A stretch of 64,000 nucleotides of DNA, from the NCBI GenBank assembly GCA_023512835.1, contig CM042085.1, positions 9,036,062 through 9,100,061 of the forward strand, written 5' to 3'. Below are positions 36,910-48,372 of this stretch, one piece after another. The notes below the pieces were generated by a model, which saw only the letters and a list, made by a program, of their open reading frames with translations, made no database searches and was not told the DNA's origin. Numbering within the stretch: position 1 is the first letter of the stretch; each line of letters opens with the position of its first letter. The translations under genes were made by a program, and so were the position numbers. The DNA comes from Taxillus chinensis. Lineage: Eukaryota; Streptophyta; Magnoliopsida; Santalales; Loranthaceae.

Positions 36910-39900
36910 TTGGAGTTGAAGCGTTCTTTTTCAAACCTCACGGTTGTGTTGTTATGTCTGTACTCGGCAGCTCTAGTGTTGCTTGTGCTCGCTGGGTTGA
37001 AGAAGTTCTGCAGGAGGCTTCTCGGATTGAAGGCATCGGCTCCAGCTTTTGTTTTATTTAATATATTATTTGTTTGGGGGGTCTATGTTACAGTTGTTCG
37101 GCAAGGTGATTCCCTTTCGCTTCACGAATTTTTTCCCCAGCTTTTCACTTAAAAGTTTAAATTTTCCATAATAATATATAACGTTTCGTTTGGTCATTTA
37201 TGGTACTGAAACTTCAAGTTTTGTCAGCTGCCTTAGAAGTGTAGTCTGTAGACTTGAATGGACAAATTTACATGTTTTTCATTTTGACATAGGTGGGTTC
37301 TTGTTTAGTTAAAGCTTTCACATAGATTCGAGGAAGTACATTTCATTTGTAATTATATTACACATACACCATGTTTCCACGTGTACTTATTGTTTTAAAA
37401 GGGGGGGAAAGCATTACAGAAAGTAGCATCAGTCATCATTGACTCTTGCTTTTTTGTAAATTTATAGTTGAAGAAGTTCACTAGATTTGCGATTTGCCAA
37501 CATCGATTACAGGCAGTGAGCGATGGCAGACAAAAAGTTTATTGAAGGACTGTCATCCCATTGTATTGGTATACTACTGATTAATGGGATATCATTCTCA
37601 TAGATTTTTAGTTGCTTCTGCTTCAGAGTTTCATTAAACTTCCAATAGATGTAATGTTGTACACAATCGTTCTCAGGGAGGTTTATAAAGGGTGTTTGGG
37701 GCAATTCTTTTACTGCTTATAGACGGTTGAAAAATATTAAAGTGGTATTCTCCCTGACATCTTTTATACTTTAAACAGGTGTTTATACTATGACTCCCCC
37801 AAACACCCTCATTATAACCTTGCTTGGAGCTTCATTTTTTCTTTCTTTCTTTCTTAAAGCTCCTGCTTCCTCCTTCACAACTGACAGTGGTAGTCCATGG
37901 TACATCTTCAGCAATGTGCCCTGATAAAATATTGAGCTACTTGAGTTGAAATCATGGAGCATTCCCATGTTAGTAAATTAGGATCTGAAAGTCTCATAGC
38001 TGTTTTTAGTTTTACATGGTAGTTAATTTAGAACATATTGATTGTTGATTTTCTTTCCATCTAATGATTTCCTTTTTTCATTTTGGTTTTCAGCTGTGAC
38101 ATCTTTAATGGACATTGTAATCAATGTGGAATTTGCCATGCTCATCATTGGTTTGTATCGGTGGGGCTCTATTGCACCTTCTAATTTTTGACTGTTTTAG
38201 ACAAAGCCATTGTTTGTTCCTGGCACTCAAGTAGTCTTAGTTGTGATATATGTTACACTAACAAGCATATTGCCAGCATTTTGTTAAGTGATCCTGGTCT
38301 GGTCAAACGTGAAATTCTTCACACGGATGAACTGACTGGAGCAACCGATGTTATACTTGAAACCCAGTATAAGATGGTAAAGTTGAAATAGTTTTCTAGT
38401 TACATGAATATGTGCCTTTGTAATGTGTACTGGATACCTACTTTTGCAGGAGTTGGGTACTTCAGCTAGTGATGTAAACCCCAAATATATGATTAGAGAG
38501 GTAGTATATCTTTTATTCTTTTTGTTTTTTCAAATTAAAATAATTTATCAATTTTCCTGAAATATTATATATGCTGATTGCAAAAGGATTGAATATCTTT
38601 ATGTTGAATTATATTAATGTAGTGTATTGCTGCTACTGATTCCTCCTCTGATTTGGGTCAAATGACTGTTTTTATTCATGTTATATATCCCAAATAAATC
38701 CTCTAGCTCACATCATTTCTTTTCATTTATTGTTAGTTGAGTTTGGATGACTATCCTAACCCATTTTGCATGTTATTGTGGGTGAAATTCTGGTATTATT
38801 TGATTTTGTTTCTTTCCTTGGATTTTTTTTCTAAAAAATGTTCTACTCTTAGTCGTATTTCCGAACTGGTTTCTTGCTTTGAATAGAAATCACATGTCTC
38901 AGAATTGGCCTACAGAAAATTGTGAAATGCAAGCGGAAAACCACTGGCCTGTTAGCAGAGTAGATGAAACTTATTGCTTAAATTATTACTTACATGTATG
39001 AACTACAGTATTAATTAAACATATATTAGAATAACATCAAACTTGAACTCTTCCAGGATGTAATCAAGTGTCTTCAATATGTTTATCTTCTTTCAGAGTT
39101 CCGTTTCATATAAGAGGGTCAGATATTGCGGGAGATGCAAGGTCTACATTAGAGGCTTTGACCATCATTGCCCTGCGTTTGGTAACTGTATAGGTAGTAA
39201 TGTCCACGACGATTTACATCCATAACCTCTATGGTGCATCACATCTTTTCTTTTATGTTTGGCTTGATGTCATGATTATACATTTTACAGTTTCTAGCCT
39301 GAAATGTAGTAAAGAATGATGTTTATATTCATTGGTGCAGGTGAAAATAATCATATTCTCTTCCTGGCTCTTTTAGTTGGATTTATAATTGATGAGATTT
39401 CTTACATAGTGTGCTGTTCTCAGTGTAAGATTTGGCTTCACAGCACTTGGAAATATTTTGACTTCTTCTTTTCTCATTTATGACACCAAATTGTATTTGA
39501 AGGGAGCACAAGATACTTGATAATCTACAGTGATATTCTAGACTAAGGAAATATACTAAATTACTCGAGTTACACGTGCTATATATTTTGTTTTTTCTAG
39601 CTGACGGTAAATTTCTTAGTAGTATTAGTGTGATGTGCATGCTTTTTTTCTTTTTTCTTTTGGTTATATTTTGTCTCAACATCCAGAATGAAAATCCTAC
39701 ATTAAATGGAGTGTGTCGTTTTATAGTGCTTTGATTGGTTTCAGACGTTCAATTTTCTTTTATAATTGGTTTCTTGCAAATGGATTTCAGTTGCTGCAGA
39801 GACCCTGATCTTGGACAAAACTGGGTCGGAGGTATGTAATTGCCTGACATTCTTCGCTTTTGAAATTCTGGCATGTTACAATAGTAGTTTCAAGGAAACT

Positions 39901-40514
39901 ATTGAATGTAAGTTTATGCTACTTTAGCATAACACCTAGCATTAACTCCTTTTTTCAATTTCCGCTTTTATTCAGAATTCTCTGCCTAGAGAATTGGTTG
40001 TTAGCACAACAGTTTTCTCAACTCTTCAGGTTCTATGGCAGGTGTGAAATGTTTTTATGCGTAGTAAGACATTTATTTTTTGAAGTCACGTAATAAGAAG
40101 ACCTATGTTGATGAATCTGTAGGTATTGTTTCTGGCATGGCATATCTACTGTGTTTGTGTCAACATCAGAACTGAGGAGTGGGTAAGTATTCAGATTGAA
40201 GTAGTAGGAAAATTAAAATCAATGCCGGGTGGCAGAAAATTTAAGCAGTGATTATTTAGAGAGTTAAGAATTTGTGCTCATTGCCAGATAAATTGGAAGA
40301 AATATCCTGAGCTGCAACTGGTCGTGCACTCCCACCATTTTCTACCAGGTGCATTCTCTCCCTTTCCCTTACCCTCTAAAAATTTATTCTTACTTGGTTT
40401 TTCTGGGTTGTAGGGCAAAACAGCACAAAGATTGTGTATAGAAATCCATACAATAAGGGGGTTCTGCCTAACATTAAAGAGTTCCTGCTTCCAGAGTGCC
40501 CAGGGCCTCGTTGA
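36910..40514 (+). CDS. DHHC-type protein S-acyltransferase; ATG start not found
   Basis: Eleven exons: 36910-37105, 38094-38160, 38277-38376, 38450-38500, 39097-39193, 39341-39424, 39791-39831, 39976-40041, 40123-40182, 40288-40348 and 40414-40514. All have GT-AG borders and matching phases, giving 307 codons plus stop if read from 36910. Enzymes of this family transfer palmitate to cysteines of membrane-associated proteins. The catalytic loop is GFDHHCPAFGNCIG, with DHHC at residues 160-163 after a short Cys block (RYCGRCK). Four hydrophobic segments lie near residues 10-31, 44-62, 175-195 and 225-255. NIRTEEW fits the TTxE-type motif, and NPYNKGVLPNIKEFL the usual C-terminal NPY motif. The frame opens with TTG (36910), preceded in frame by stops at 36898 and 36901, and exon 1 holds no in-frame ATG. 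Either an ATG was lost (ATGGAG to TTGGAG), or an unseen upstream exon splices in at an AG near 36915 or 36921, or a non-AUG start is used. Confidence 0.85.
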
Positions 40515-40929
40515 GGTGAATGGAGAACATGGTATCCCCGTTTTTGCAAGTTCATCAACTCTAAAATTTGATTCTGTGTTCAAGTGTCAGATTCCGTTGG
40601 CCTAGAGTTGTTTCTTCATCGAACGTGAAGATTGCAGATAGATCTAGTTTGCAATTTTGGGTTGGTGGGTTATAAACGAACATATGTTTTAGGAACAAAC
40701 ACATAATTTCATAAATAAAAGTGACACTGACAACAATCCAGGGCCTGGGCAGTCCCCTTTCTTGGTGACTCACACGGACAAGCAGACACCGTAAAGCATA
40801 AAACCACATAAACCAGAAGGCATAATGCAACCAGCATTTTCCTTTATTATATACTTCACCACATTGCATGCAAATGAAAAACCATGGGACCATATATGGA
40901 TGCAGGAGACTCGTAGATAGAGAGATTGA
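40515..40929. other. Convergent 3' region between the S-acyltransferase and sHSP genes
   Basis: The two genes end tail to tail 415 bases apart; this interval holds both 3' UTRs. The part from about 40680 is also found in front of the second sHSP stop (from about 57868), so the duplicated block includes the sHSP 3' UTR. Confidence 0.6.
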
Positions 40930-41427
40930 TCAACCAGAGGTGATGTCAATGGCCTTGACGGCGGGCTTCTTCGCCTCCTGCTTCTTGGGAACGGTGACCG
41001 TCAGCACCCCGTTCTCCAACGACGCCTTCACCTCATCCTTCTTTGCATTCTCCGGTAGGCGGAAGCGGCGGAGGAACTTGCCGGAGCTCCTCTCGACGCG
41101 GTGCCACTTATCGGCCTTCTCCTCCTGCTCGCGACTCCTCTCGCCGCTGATCTGGAGGACGTCGCCGTCCTCCACCTCCACCTTCACCTCCTCCTTCTTC
41201 ACCCCCGGCAGGTCCGCCTTGAACACGTGCGCCTCCGGGGTCTCCTTCCAGTCCATCCTCGCGTTCGCGAAGGCCGCCACCTCCCGCGCCGGCCCCGCCG
41301 CGTTGCCAGCGGCGGAGGGGGAGGAGGAGGAGAAGAAGCCGTCGGCGAATGGGTCCCACAGGTCCATGGAGAAAGGGTCGAAGACGTTGCTGCGCCTCCC
41401 CCCGAAGAAGCTTGGGATTATCGACAT
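40930..41427 (-). CDS. Class I cytosolic small heat-shock protein (copy 1)
   Basis: A single-exon gene of 165 aa, about 18.5 kDa by length, typical of plant class I sHSPs. These assemble into oligomers that hold unfolding proteins during heat stress for later refolding by HSP70/HSP101. The N-terminus has the class I signature [11 protein letters not shown] (residues 17-27). The alpha-crystallin domain spans about residues 57-150, with consensus II ([17 protein letters not shown]) and consensus I ([12 protein letters not shown] to [12 protein letters not shown]). The C-terminal IXI motif is IDI (residues 160-162). It differs from the copy at 58084-58581 at only seven residues: G9E, S35T, A40V, A44S, N55S, R99S and G165R (copy 1 to copy 2). 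Long open frames on the opposite strand are compositional shadows. A TATA-like box and a heat-shock element lie upstream. Confidence 0.96.
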   Translation of the reverse strand: MSIIPSFFGGRRSNVFDPFSMDLWDPFADGFFSSSSPSAAGNAAGPAREVAAFANARMDWKETPEAHVFKADLPGVKKEEVKVEVEDGDVLQISGERSREQEEKADKWHRVERSSGKFLRRFRLPENAKKDEVKASLENGVLTVTVPKKQEAKKPAVKAIDITSG

Positions 41428-41526
41428 CTCTCCCTCCTCAACTCAACAAAATGCACAGAACAAGGTCGCGTTTGCTGACTATGTCGTAGTATTGGGTGTT
41501 TTAATTGTCTCCGATGAGTTGCGCGG

Positions 41527-41533
41527 TTTTATA
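41527..41533 (-). promoter_or_regulatory. TATA box of sHSP copy 1
   Basis: TATAAAA on the minus strand, about 100 bases upstream of the ATG, a normal distance for an sHSP promoter with a leader of about 70 bases. Confidence 0.6.
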
Positions 41534-41652
41534 GGCAAGGGGAGAGGGTTCTGGTATGCTCCCGACAGTACGTGTGTATAAAAGAAGGTTATAGTATTTG
41601 GTGGGGGGAGGGGGGTTCGGGGATTTTCGAGGTCGATTATTTATGGATGCTC

Positions 41653-41675
41653 TTCTGCAATCTTCTACCATCTTC
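41653..41675. promoter_or_regulatory. Step-type heat-shock element of sHSP copy 1
   Basis: Three TTC units spaced exactly ten bases apart (41653, 41663, 41673) match the step-type arrangement bound by heat-shock factors. It lies about 120 bases upstream of the TATA box. The same element, with the same spacing, is kept in copy 2. Confidence 0.6.
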
Positions 41676-41734
41676 ATTACTTTTCCAGAGCTGCCGTCAG
41701 TCACTGTTGTCATCGGTGGTGCTGTTGTTTTTGC

Positions 41735-43090
41735 TGATTATATATATATATAAATTAAATTTTTATTACGAAAATTTAATTATAACGATTTTAAATTTTA
41801 ATTTAATTTATTAGATTAAAATTTATCAGTTTAAATTAAGTTTTTATTTAATTACCGTAGATTCACTCTAATAGAATTATAGTTAATAAAAGTCTAATTT
41901 GTTGTAAGATTTAACAGTTCATATTAAAATTTTTATAATAAAAGTAAAAATAAAAGTATGTAAAATTAACGGTTCATATTCTCATTGTATTAAAATTATA
42001 TATATATTTGTTAAAATAAAAATGTGAGGTTAAATTTTTATTGTAAAAGTTTTTTGCTGATTAGTAAAATGCAAAAAATGAATTGAAGAAGAATGGGTGA
42101 AAAATAGATAGAAAATAAAATAAGTATAAATTTTGTTTTTCATGGTTGGTTGATATGAAAAAATAAGTGAAAAATATAAAAAAAAATTAAATCGTTATAT
42201 AAAAAAACGAATAAGAGTGGGGGGTCATCTCAAGGCCACATGCATGTCAAGTAGCAAAAGCGATCACATGTGTTGAGTGTGAAGAGGAGAGAGATCTAGA
42301 TGGATAGCTGGGATAGGCCTAAGTACGTTTAAGGACCTATGTCACAGTTGTACATTTTTCATATATATTGACGACGTTCTAGTGTGATAAAGATTCTTAT
42401 TATGTATTTTTGGTATCAGTCGAGCAATGAAAAATCTAAATTCTGCATACTTTCACTCCCTTTTTTTCATTTTTCATAGAATTTTAATGTTTATCAAGCA
42501 ATCATTTAGTTTGGACTATTAAATATTACAATCAATAGTTCGATTAAACTTTTATTTATATTTAACTGTTGTTCTAATTTAAAGCCAAATGAATTAACCG
42601 GATTGGTATTTGAATGCCGATGTATTGGTATGTGAATCATACATGTTTTTTTTCATATCAATCATCCGTAGGTGAGATTGTGACACATTAACATTTGATT
42701 GTCTGGATAACTCATTCGATGAAAAATTAATTTTCAAAATTGAAGACCCAATATAATGATTATATTATAACAAAATAGCTCAGGGGTTCATTGCTCTACA
42801 AAACTTATCGGCCTAAGAGCATTCGCATCGACTTCCTTGTAAGCATATTTTCCTTATAATTTAGGAAAAAGTTTTAGGATTTTAATAAAAAATAAGTCTT
42901 AATTAGGTTCTCTAAAATGGTTTTTTAATAAGTGATGACCTTGGCAAGTTTTTTTGATAATTTTCAAAAACAAACACGTTGGCCTTGTTTATTTTATTTT
43001 TAAATAAAAATATCTTTTTGGTCATGTTCATCGTGTTAACTTCTCAGTCTTCAATCAATCACAAAGCGCAAGGGTTCATCATTTGCACCG
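41735..43090. other. AT-rich spacer
   Basis: No gene. 41745-41990 contains the dispersed AT-rich repeat type noted near 7085-7325. The rest shows no structure I can define. Confidence 0.45.
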
Positions 43091-43298
43091 TCTCCCCCTT
43101 GTCACACAAAAAATATTGTGTGAATCTATTATTAATATTGTGTGAATATCTGATTATGGGAAATCACATAATTAAGGATCTTGAGGTATGAAATCCTATG
43201 TAATATTTTACTTCCTAGAATAGTTCATCCCTGTAACTATATGTACGTGTACCACGTTATGAGAATTAATAAGAAAAAAGAGATTCTGAATTTCTTCA
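43091..43298 (+). repeat. 5' LTR of the copia element
   Basis: Nearly identical to 52043-52250 over about 190 bases (shared blocks include AATATTGTGTGAATAT and CTAGAATAGTTCATCC). The start is placed by alignment and is uncertain by several bases. Confidence 0.85.
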
Positions 43299-43379
43299 TG
43301 GTATCTGAGCGTAGGTTTGACGGACCTGTTCTTATCTCTTGCATGTATCATCTTTAATCTCTGGCTCATTGTTTCGCCA

Positions 43380-45657
43380 TGGCTGATTCCATAGACTTGA
43401 CTGGAATTCTTAATCCCCAGGCCGAATCCATCATCTCTAACCTACAAATAAAATAACCGAGGTCCTATCTCGTTCCCTGACCTCACCATTATCCACTAAT
43501 TCCCCAATTACCCCAATCGACATCAAGTTGGATGGCTCCAACTATGCTATATGGTCCCAATTTGTTGAGATGTATATCTTTGGCAAAGACAAGTTGGGGT
43601 ATATCAATGGTGACCTTTCTCAACTAGTGACTACTGGTCGTGTTGGGAAGGTCACATGATCGCCGATGCACAAAGTGAGACTCCCACATCCCAAGACCAA
43701 TCTACTCGGACTATTAGTGAACTTGCCTTATCTCTTCTCTCCCATGGAGACACTACATAGAATGTAGTTAGTGCTGCCCCTGCAGCACACATTCACCGGA
43801 TCCTTGACTCTGGGCTACCGACCACATGACCTTTGATCCTAATGATTTTGCTCACACATCTACACCTGCCCCAATCCGTGACCAATGTTAATGGCCTCAC
43901 ATATCCTGTTATAGGGGCTGGAACTGTTTTGTTTTCACTATCTCTCTCTCTTATCTTATACATTATTAGTTCCCTCTCTTTCTAATAAGTTGATGTCCGT
44001 GAGTCAATTAACTACTGATTTAAATTGTGTGGTCTCATTCCTCTTTACCTTTTGTCTCTTCCAGGATATTCTCACCAAGGAGATTATTGGACGTGGTACT
44101 AAACGGGAGGGGGGGGGGGACTATACTATGTGGATCATGTCACTTTCGGCCAAGCTAATCACATGCACCATATGGTCCACCATAAAGAACAACAGATATG
44201 GTTATGGCACCGTCGCTTAGGTTTTGAAATGTGTCCTTCCGAAATTGTTTTCTCAGACTTCTCCAGAAAGTTTTGAATGTATGACATGTATTTTAGCCAA
44301 AAGCCATAGGGTACCTTACCCTCTGAGCATGAATAAGAGCGAGGTTCCCTTTATGCTAATCCATTCAGACATATGGGGTCCTTCTCCCATCACTACCCAT
44401 TCTGGACATCGATGGTTTATCATTTTTGTTGATGATTACACTCGCATGACCTGGCTCTACTTACTCAAACACAAGGATGAAGTGTTTCATGTTTTCCAAT
44501 CCTTTCATCTCATGATTCAGACCTAATTCTCAGCCAAAATACATGTATTACAGTCAGATAACGGTGGCGAGTATGTTAATCGATAACTTCACACTTATCT
44601 TCAAAGTCATGGCATCTTACATCAAACCACATGCTCGTATATCGCGCAATAGAACGGCCTATCCGAATGCAAAAACCGACACATCCTAGAAACTGCACGG
44701 GCGCTGTTGATTGAAGGCAATGTTCCCCGTTATTATTGGGGCGATGCAGTCTCCACTGCCATTTATTTTCTAAACCGCATGCCTACTATTGCCCTTAACT
44801 TTCAAACTCCCCTTCAGACTCTGACACGTCATACTCCTCTGTCGTCAGTGTTAACCATTCCTCCTCGTATCTTTGGCGGTGTTGCCTTTGTTCACCTGCA
44901 TAAGCACTAATGAACTAAACTTGATCCATGTGTCGTTCGGTGTTTGTTCTTGGGCTATGGCCACTACACCAAGGGCTACCGTTTCTTTGGTCCCACCACC
45001 AAGTCACTATGGATGTCACCTTCCTCGAATCCACCTCCTTCTTCTCACAACCACCACCTGTTTCGATCTTCACGGGGAGCATCGTATGAAGCCCAACAAT
45101 GGTGGTTGGAAAATTCAGAAATTGGCACCATCCCAGGCGACACCACCCCAGGCGACGGTGATCATGGAGGCCACAACTCGGGGGCATCCGTAACTCGGGA
45201 GGAGAGTCAATTGCACCAGGGGACACTATAAGGCAGATTAAACGGCCGACACTATAGAAGCACCAAGATTGTCCCCGTCTGTATCGCCTCATCCCACCAA
45301 TGACTCTCCCGAGAATATTCATGCAAAGAAGTGCCCCTAACACTCCTCCATCTGATGAGTCCGTAGATGTATTTGCAGGTTACTAGATAGACATAATCGT
45401 GGCAAACCACCTGAACGGATACTCTCTTGATATAACAACCAGACAATCACGTTATCCTATCGCTAATTGTGTCTTTGCACGGAGTTACCCGAACCCCTAC
45501 GCTCATTTGCTCACACATTATCAAGACACCATATTCCCACAAGTGAAAATGATGCTCTCTCTAACCCCCAGTGGACCCAAGCCATAATAAAGGACTTCGA
45601 AGCTCTACAACGAAACAATACATATACACTTGTGCAACTACCTGAAGGAAAGAAGAC
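43380..45657 (+). pseudogene. Copia gag-protease-integrase and start of RT (broken)
   Basis: Translated fragments on + follow the copia polyprotein in order. MADSIDLTGIL (43380) and KLDGSNYAIWSQF (about 43524) are gag. A DSG-like protease remnant lies near 43805, followed by a diverged protease core. LWHRRLGF (about 44205) is the GAG-pre-integrase motif. HSDIWGP (about 44363) and LQSDNGGEY (about 44550) carry the two catalytic aspartates of the integrase. The start of the reverse transcriptase region (WTQAIIKDFEALQRNNTYTL, LPEGKKT) ends at 45657. Stops at about 44524, 44585 and 44653 and several frame changes show it is dead. The reading resumes at 50705. Confidence 0.85.
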
Positions 45658-47263
45658 TGTCACGACCCCAAATTCTGAAACCCACAAAACTAGGAACGCG
45701 ACTTCCCCATGCCCACTCCAGGGGCCGAGAGGTTGGAGACTGATCCATTCCTGTACAATACTACAACGGGGGTAGCATTGGACTTACCAATGATCCAAAT
45801 ACAACATGCAAACAACTAATAATTATATCGGTGCAATCGATTATCGAATTCAATAAACACCCATAAACACAAAGTAACAAGGTCCAGATTATCCAAGTTA
45901 ATACAATGTCACGGACCCAAGTTCGGAAAATAAATAATTAAACCAATAAATAGGTCCATAAAAAGAATCCTACATAAAGAAGTTCCGACCTGCTCCGCTA
46001 TGGCTCCAACTGTCACGCCCCAAATTCTAGGGAACCCGAAACCAGGAACATGACTTCCCCTGCCCGCACCCGAAAGGTCAAGGGGTTGGTGACTAGCACC
46101 AATAAAGACTACACCGCGGGTCTTGTCTCAAATATGCAACCCTGTACGATCATACATCAAGGGTAATCCTGTACTTTCCCATACATCATCATGCATACAA
46201 TAAGTCAAACAATCATACAGACATCACATTATACAAGATGCAAATATAATCGTCCACGGACCCATGTCCGGATATCACATAAAATAATACGAGAATATAA
46301 TCGTATCATACATCGAGTAGTGGGCGTCCTCGTGGAAGAAAGTCCTCCACTAGTCTCGGGTCACACCGAAAAAGGTAAACAACAAGTAGGGGTGAGCGAC
46401 AAGCTCGCAGGGTGACCCCAACACTCCACATCATGCAGACATACAAGTCTATACTACATGCTCGGTGTACTCGTGCACCGTGTAGTGTGCACAATCATCA
46501 GGACTCGACCTTGCAAACAAACATCAGGACTCGGCCTGCTCACACAGGACAACTTGTCCACGATCCTCCATGGGATCCCAGCTCAGGGCACTCGGCCCCT
46601 AGCTCCACGAGCTCAACGGCTCAACTCAGGCCTTAACTGTCCACGTAATATGCCCGGCCACGCCGCCACACAGAGCCTGCCATCGATGTATATGCCTGCC
46701 ACATCAACCACATAACACCATCGGTGCATCACAATGAGAACCCAAACAAGTCACTGAGTCCATGCCCCAATACCTCACACCAATATACTAACATTAGTAT
46801 GGCATGTCATTCTCAACATTTCCTTTAGAACGTAGCCGGTCTTCACAAGTAAATCCTCAATCCTTGATTTATGAAGGAAGTACCCATAGCAGCTATTTTC
46901 TTGAAATCAAAAATCCCGGCATTGGGTTCCCATATCATAAATAAGATAATCTGATTTTTGGAGATTTTTCTGAGATGTCTAACCCCACTTTCTAAAAATT
47001 CACCACTACGAACTTTTGGGTTTTTCCGAGATTTTATACTAAATCCCAATTTTCACATTTTGAAAGAGTGGGAATTAATTTTTCTAGTATTTTTCTTTGA
47101 ATCCAAATGGGGGGTATTTCGTTATTTACATTGTAACTTAAGTAATACTTAAGTGTGGAGAGGCATAATGGTTACAATGTAAATGGTCCAAAGGTACGTT
47201 GCACTGTTCCAGCACTCGCCAAGAACACGTACAAGGACTACGCAGTTGTGGAACACTGCTGCT

Positions 47264-47399
47264 GATCCGGACTAACTCCTCCGGATTACTGATCCGGACT
47301 AACTCCTCCGGACTAACTCCTCCGAATTACTGATCCGGACTAACTGCTCCGGATTACTCATCCGGACTAACTCCTCCGGATTACTGATCCGGACTAACT
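47264..47399. repeat. Minisatellite in solo LTR A1
   Basis: About five to six copies of a unit near 22-27 bases built from GATCCGGACTAACTCCTCCG and GATTACT. It lies between blocks conserved with the sister LTR at 52517-54734, which carries a different repeat at the same place. Confidence 0.88.
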
Positions 47400-47741
47400 A
47401 AGCTGCTGACTACGAACTTCGACCATGCAGTTCGCCCAGGGTACTGTTTATCGTCGTTTTTGGCCTGTTCTTCGTCTGGAAGCAACCCAGTGACCCCCAG
47501 ACGCTCATAAATACATGTTTTACGCAATAAACTGTAATATTTACCTCAAAACGCGTCCTAAACGCCTCTAATTCGCATGATAACAGTAGAAATACACACA
47601 AATCACATATTCATCTAGATCTAAATTTAGACTTCCATGGTTGACTTCTCAACCCTCATAAAATACACACTCATACAACCACAGATCACATATTCAAAGA
47701 TAGGATCGAGATAAGATAGTTAAGGACACCTACCTGGAAAG

Positions 47742-48372
47742 TAGGGGTGTGCATGGGTCTGGTGGGGTCGGGTGGAAGGCTAAATCATCAACCGACCCGT
47801 CCTTAGCGGGTGACTAATTCTTCCACCTTTCAACCGACCCATCAACCTCAATAATCGGCGGGTTTATTAATTTTTTGGCGGGTACTAACCGGCGGGTAGA
47901 GCGGGTGTCAACCGCCATTATCTAGTATATAATTAGACGACATATACTGAAAAAGTTAAACGTATAAACTCTAAAATAATTATAATCAAAAGTATATTAT
48001 TTTATTTACTAAGTATTTATAATTACATATGATGAAATATGTTAGATTTATGGATCATAGTATCACAAACTCACAATTATAGGCATTGCGCCGCATAGCT
48101 CTCACCTCTCGCAATGAGAGAGACAATAATAAACTAATGTCTAATAGATAGATGATAGAGTTTACTTTAATTTTATAATGGGGTGCGGCGGGTCGGGTTA
48201 ATAGCGGGTTTGAGCATTCTCACCCACCAACCGACCCAACCCACCAAAAATTAAAAATTTCAACCGACCCACTCATTTATATAATTTTTATTCACGGGTA
48301 ATGGGTAGGTTCGGGTTGGGTCGGGCGGGTAAAGCGGGTTGGGAGGGTTGGCGGGTAAGATGCACACCCCTA
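47742..48372. mobile_element. hAT-type MITE, 631 bp, inside solo LTR A1
   Basis: Inverted ends TAGGGGTGTGCAT are perfect over 13 bases. CTGGAAAG occurs on both sides (47734-47741 and 48373-48380), a perfect 8-bp duplication typical of hAT. Subterminal GGGTCGGGT/GCGGGT repeats surround an AT-rich, noncoding core. The sister LTR at 52517-54734 lacks this insertion. Confidence 0.92.

Noticed and set aside
36910..37152. Taking 36910 as a normal ATG start
   Set aside because: The codon there is TTG, not ATG, so the start is reported as unresolved.
40868..41581. Long open frames on + across sHSP copy 1 (also 41101-41478), and the same at 58094-58696 and 58255-58632
   Set aside because: They are antisense shadows. 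The GC-rich codons of the sHSP genes keep the other frames open, and the conserved alpha-crystallin protein lies on the minus strand.
44915..45343. 142-aa frame on -
   Set aside because: Antisense to the copia integrase/RT linker.
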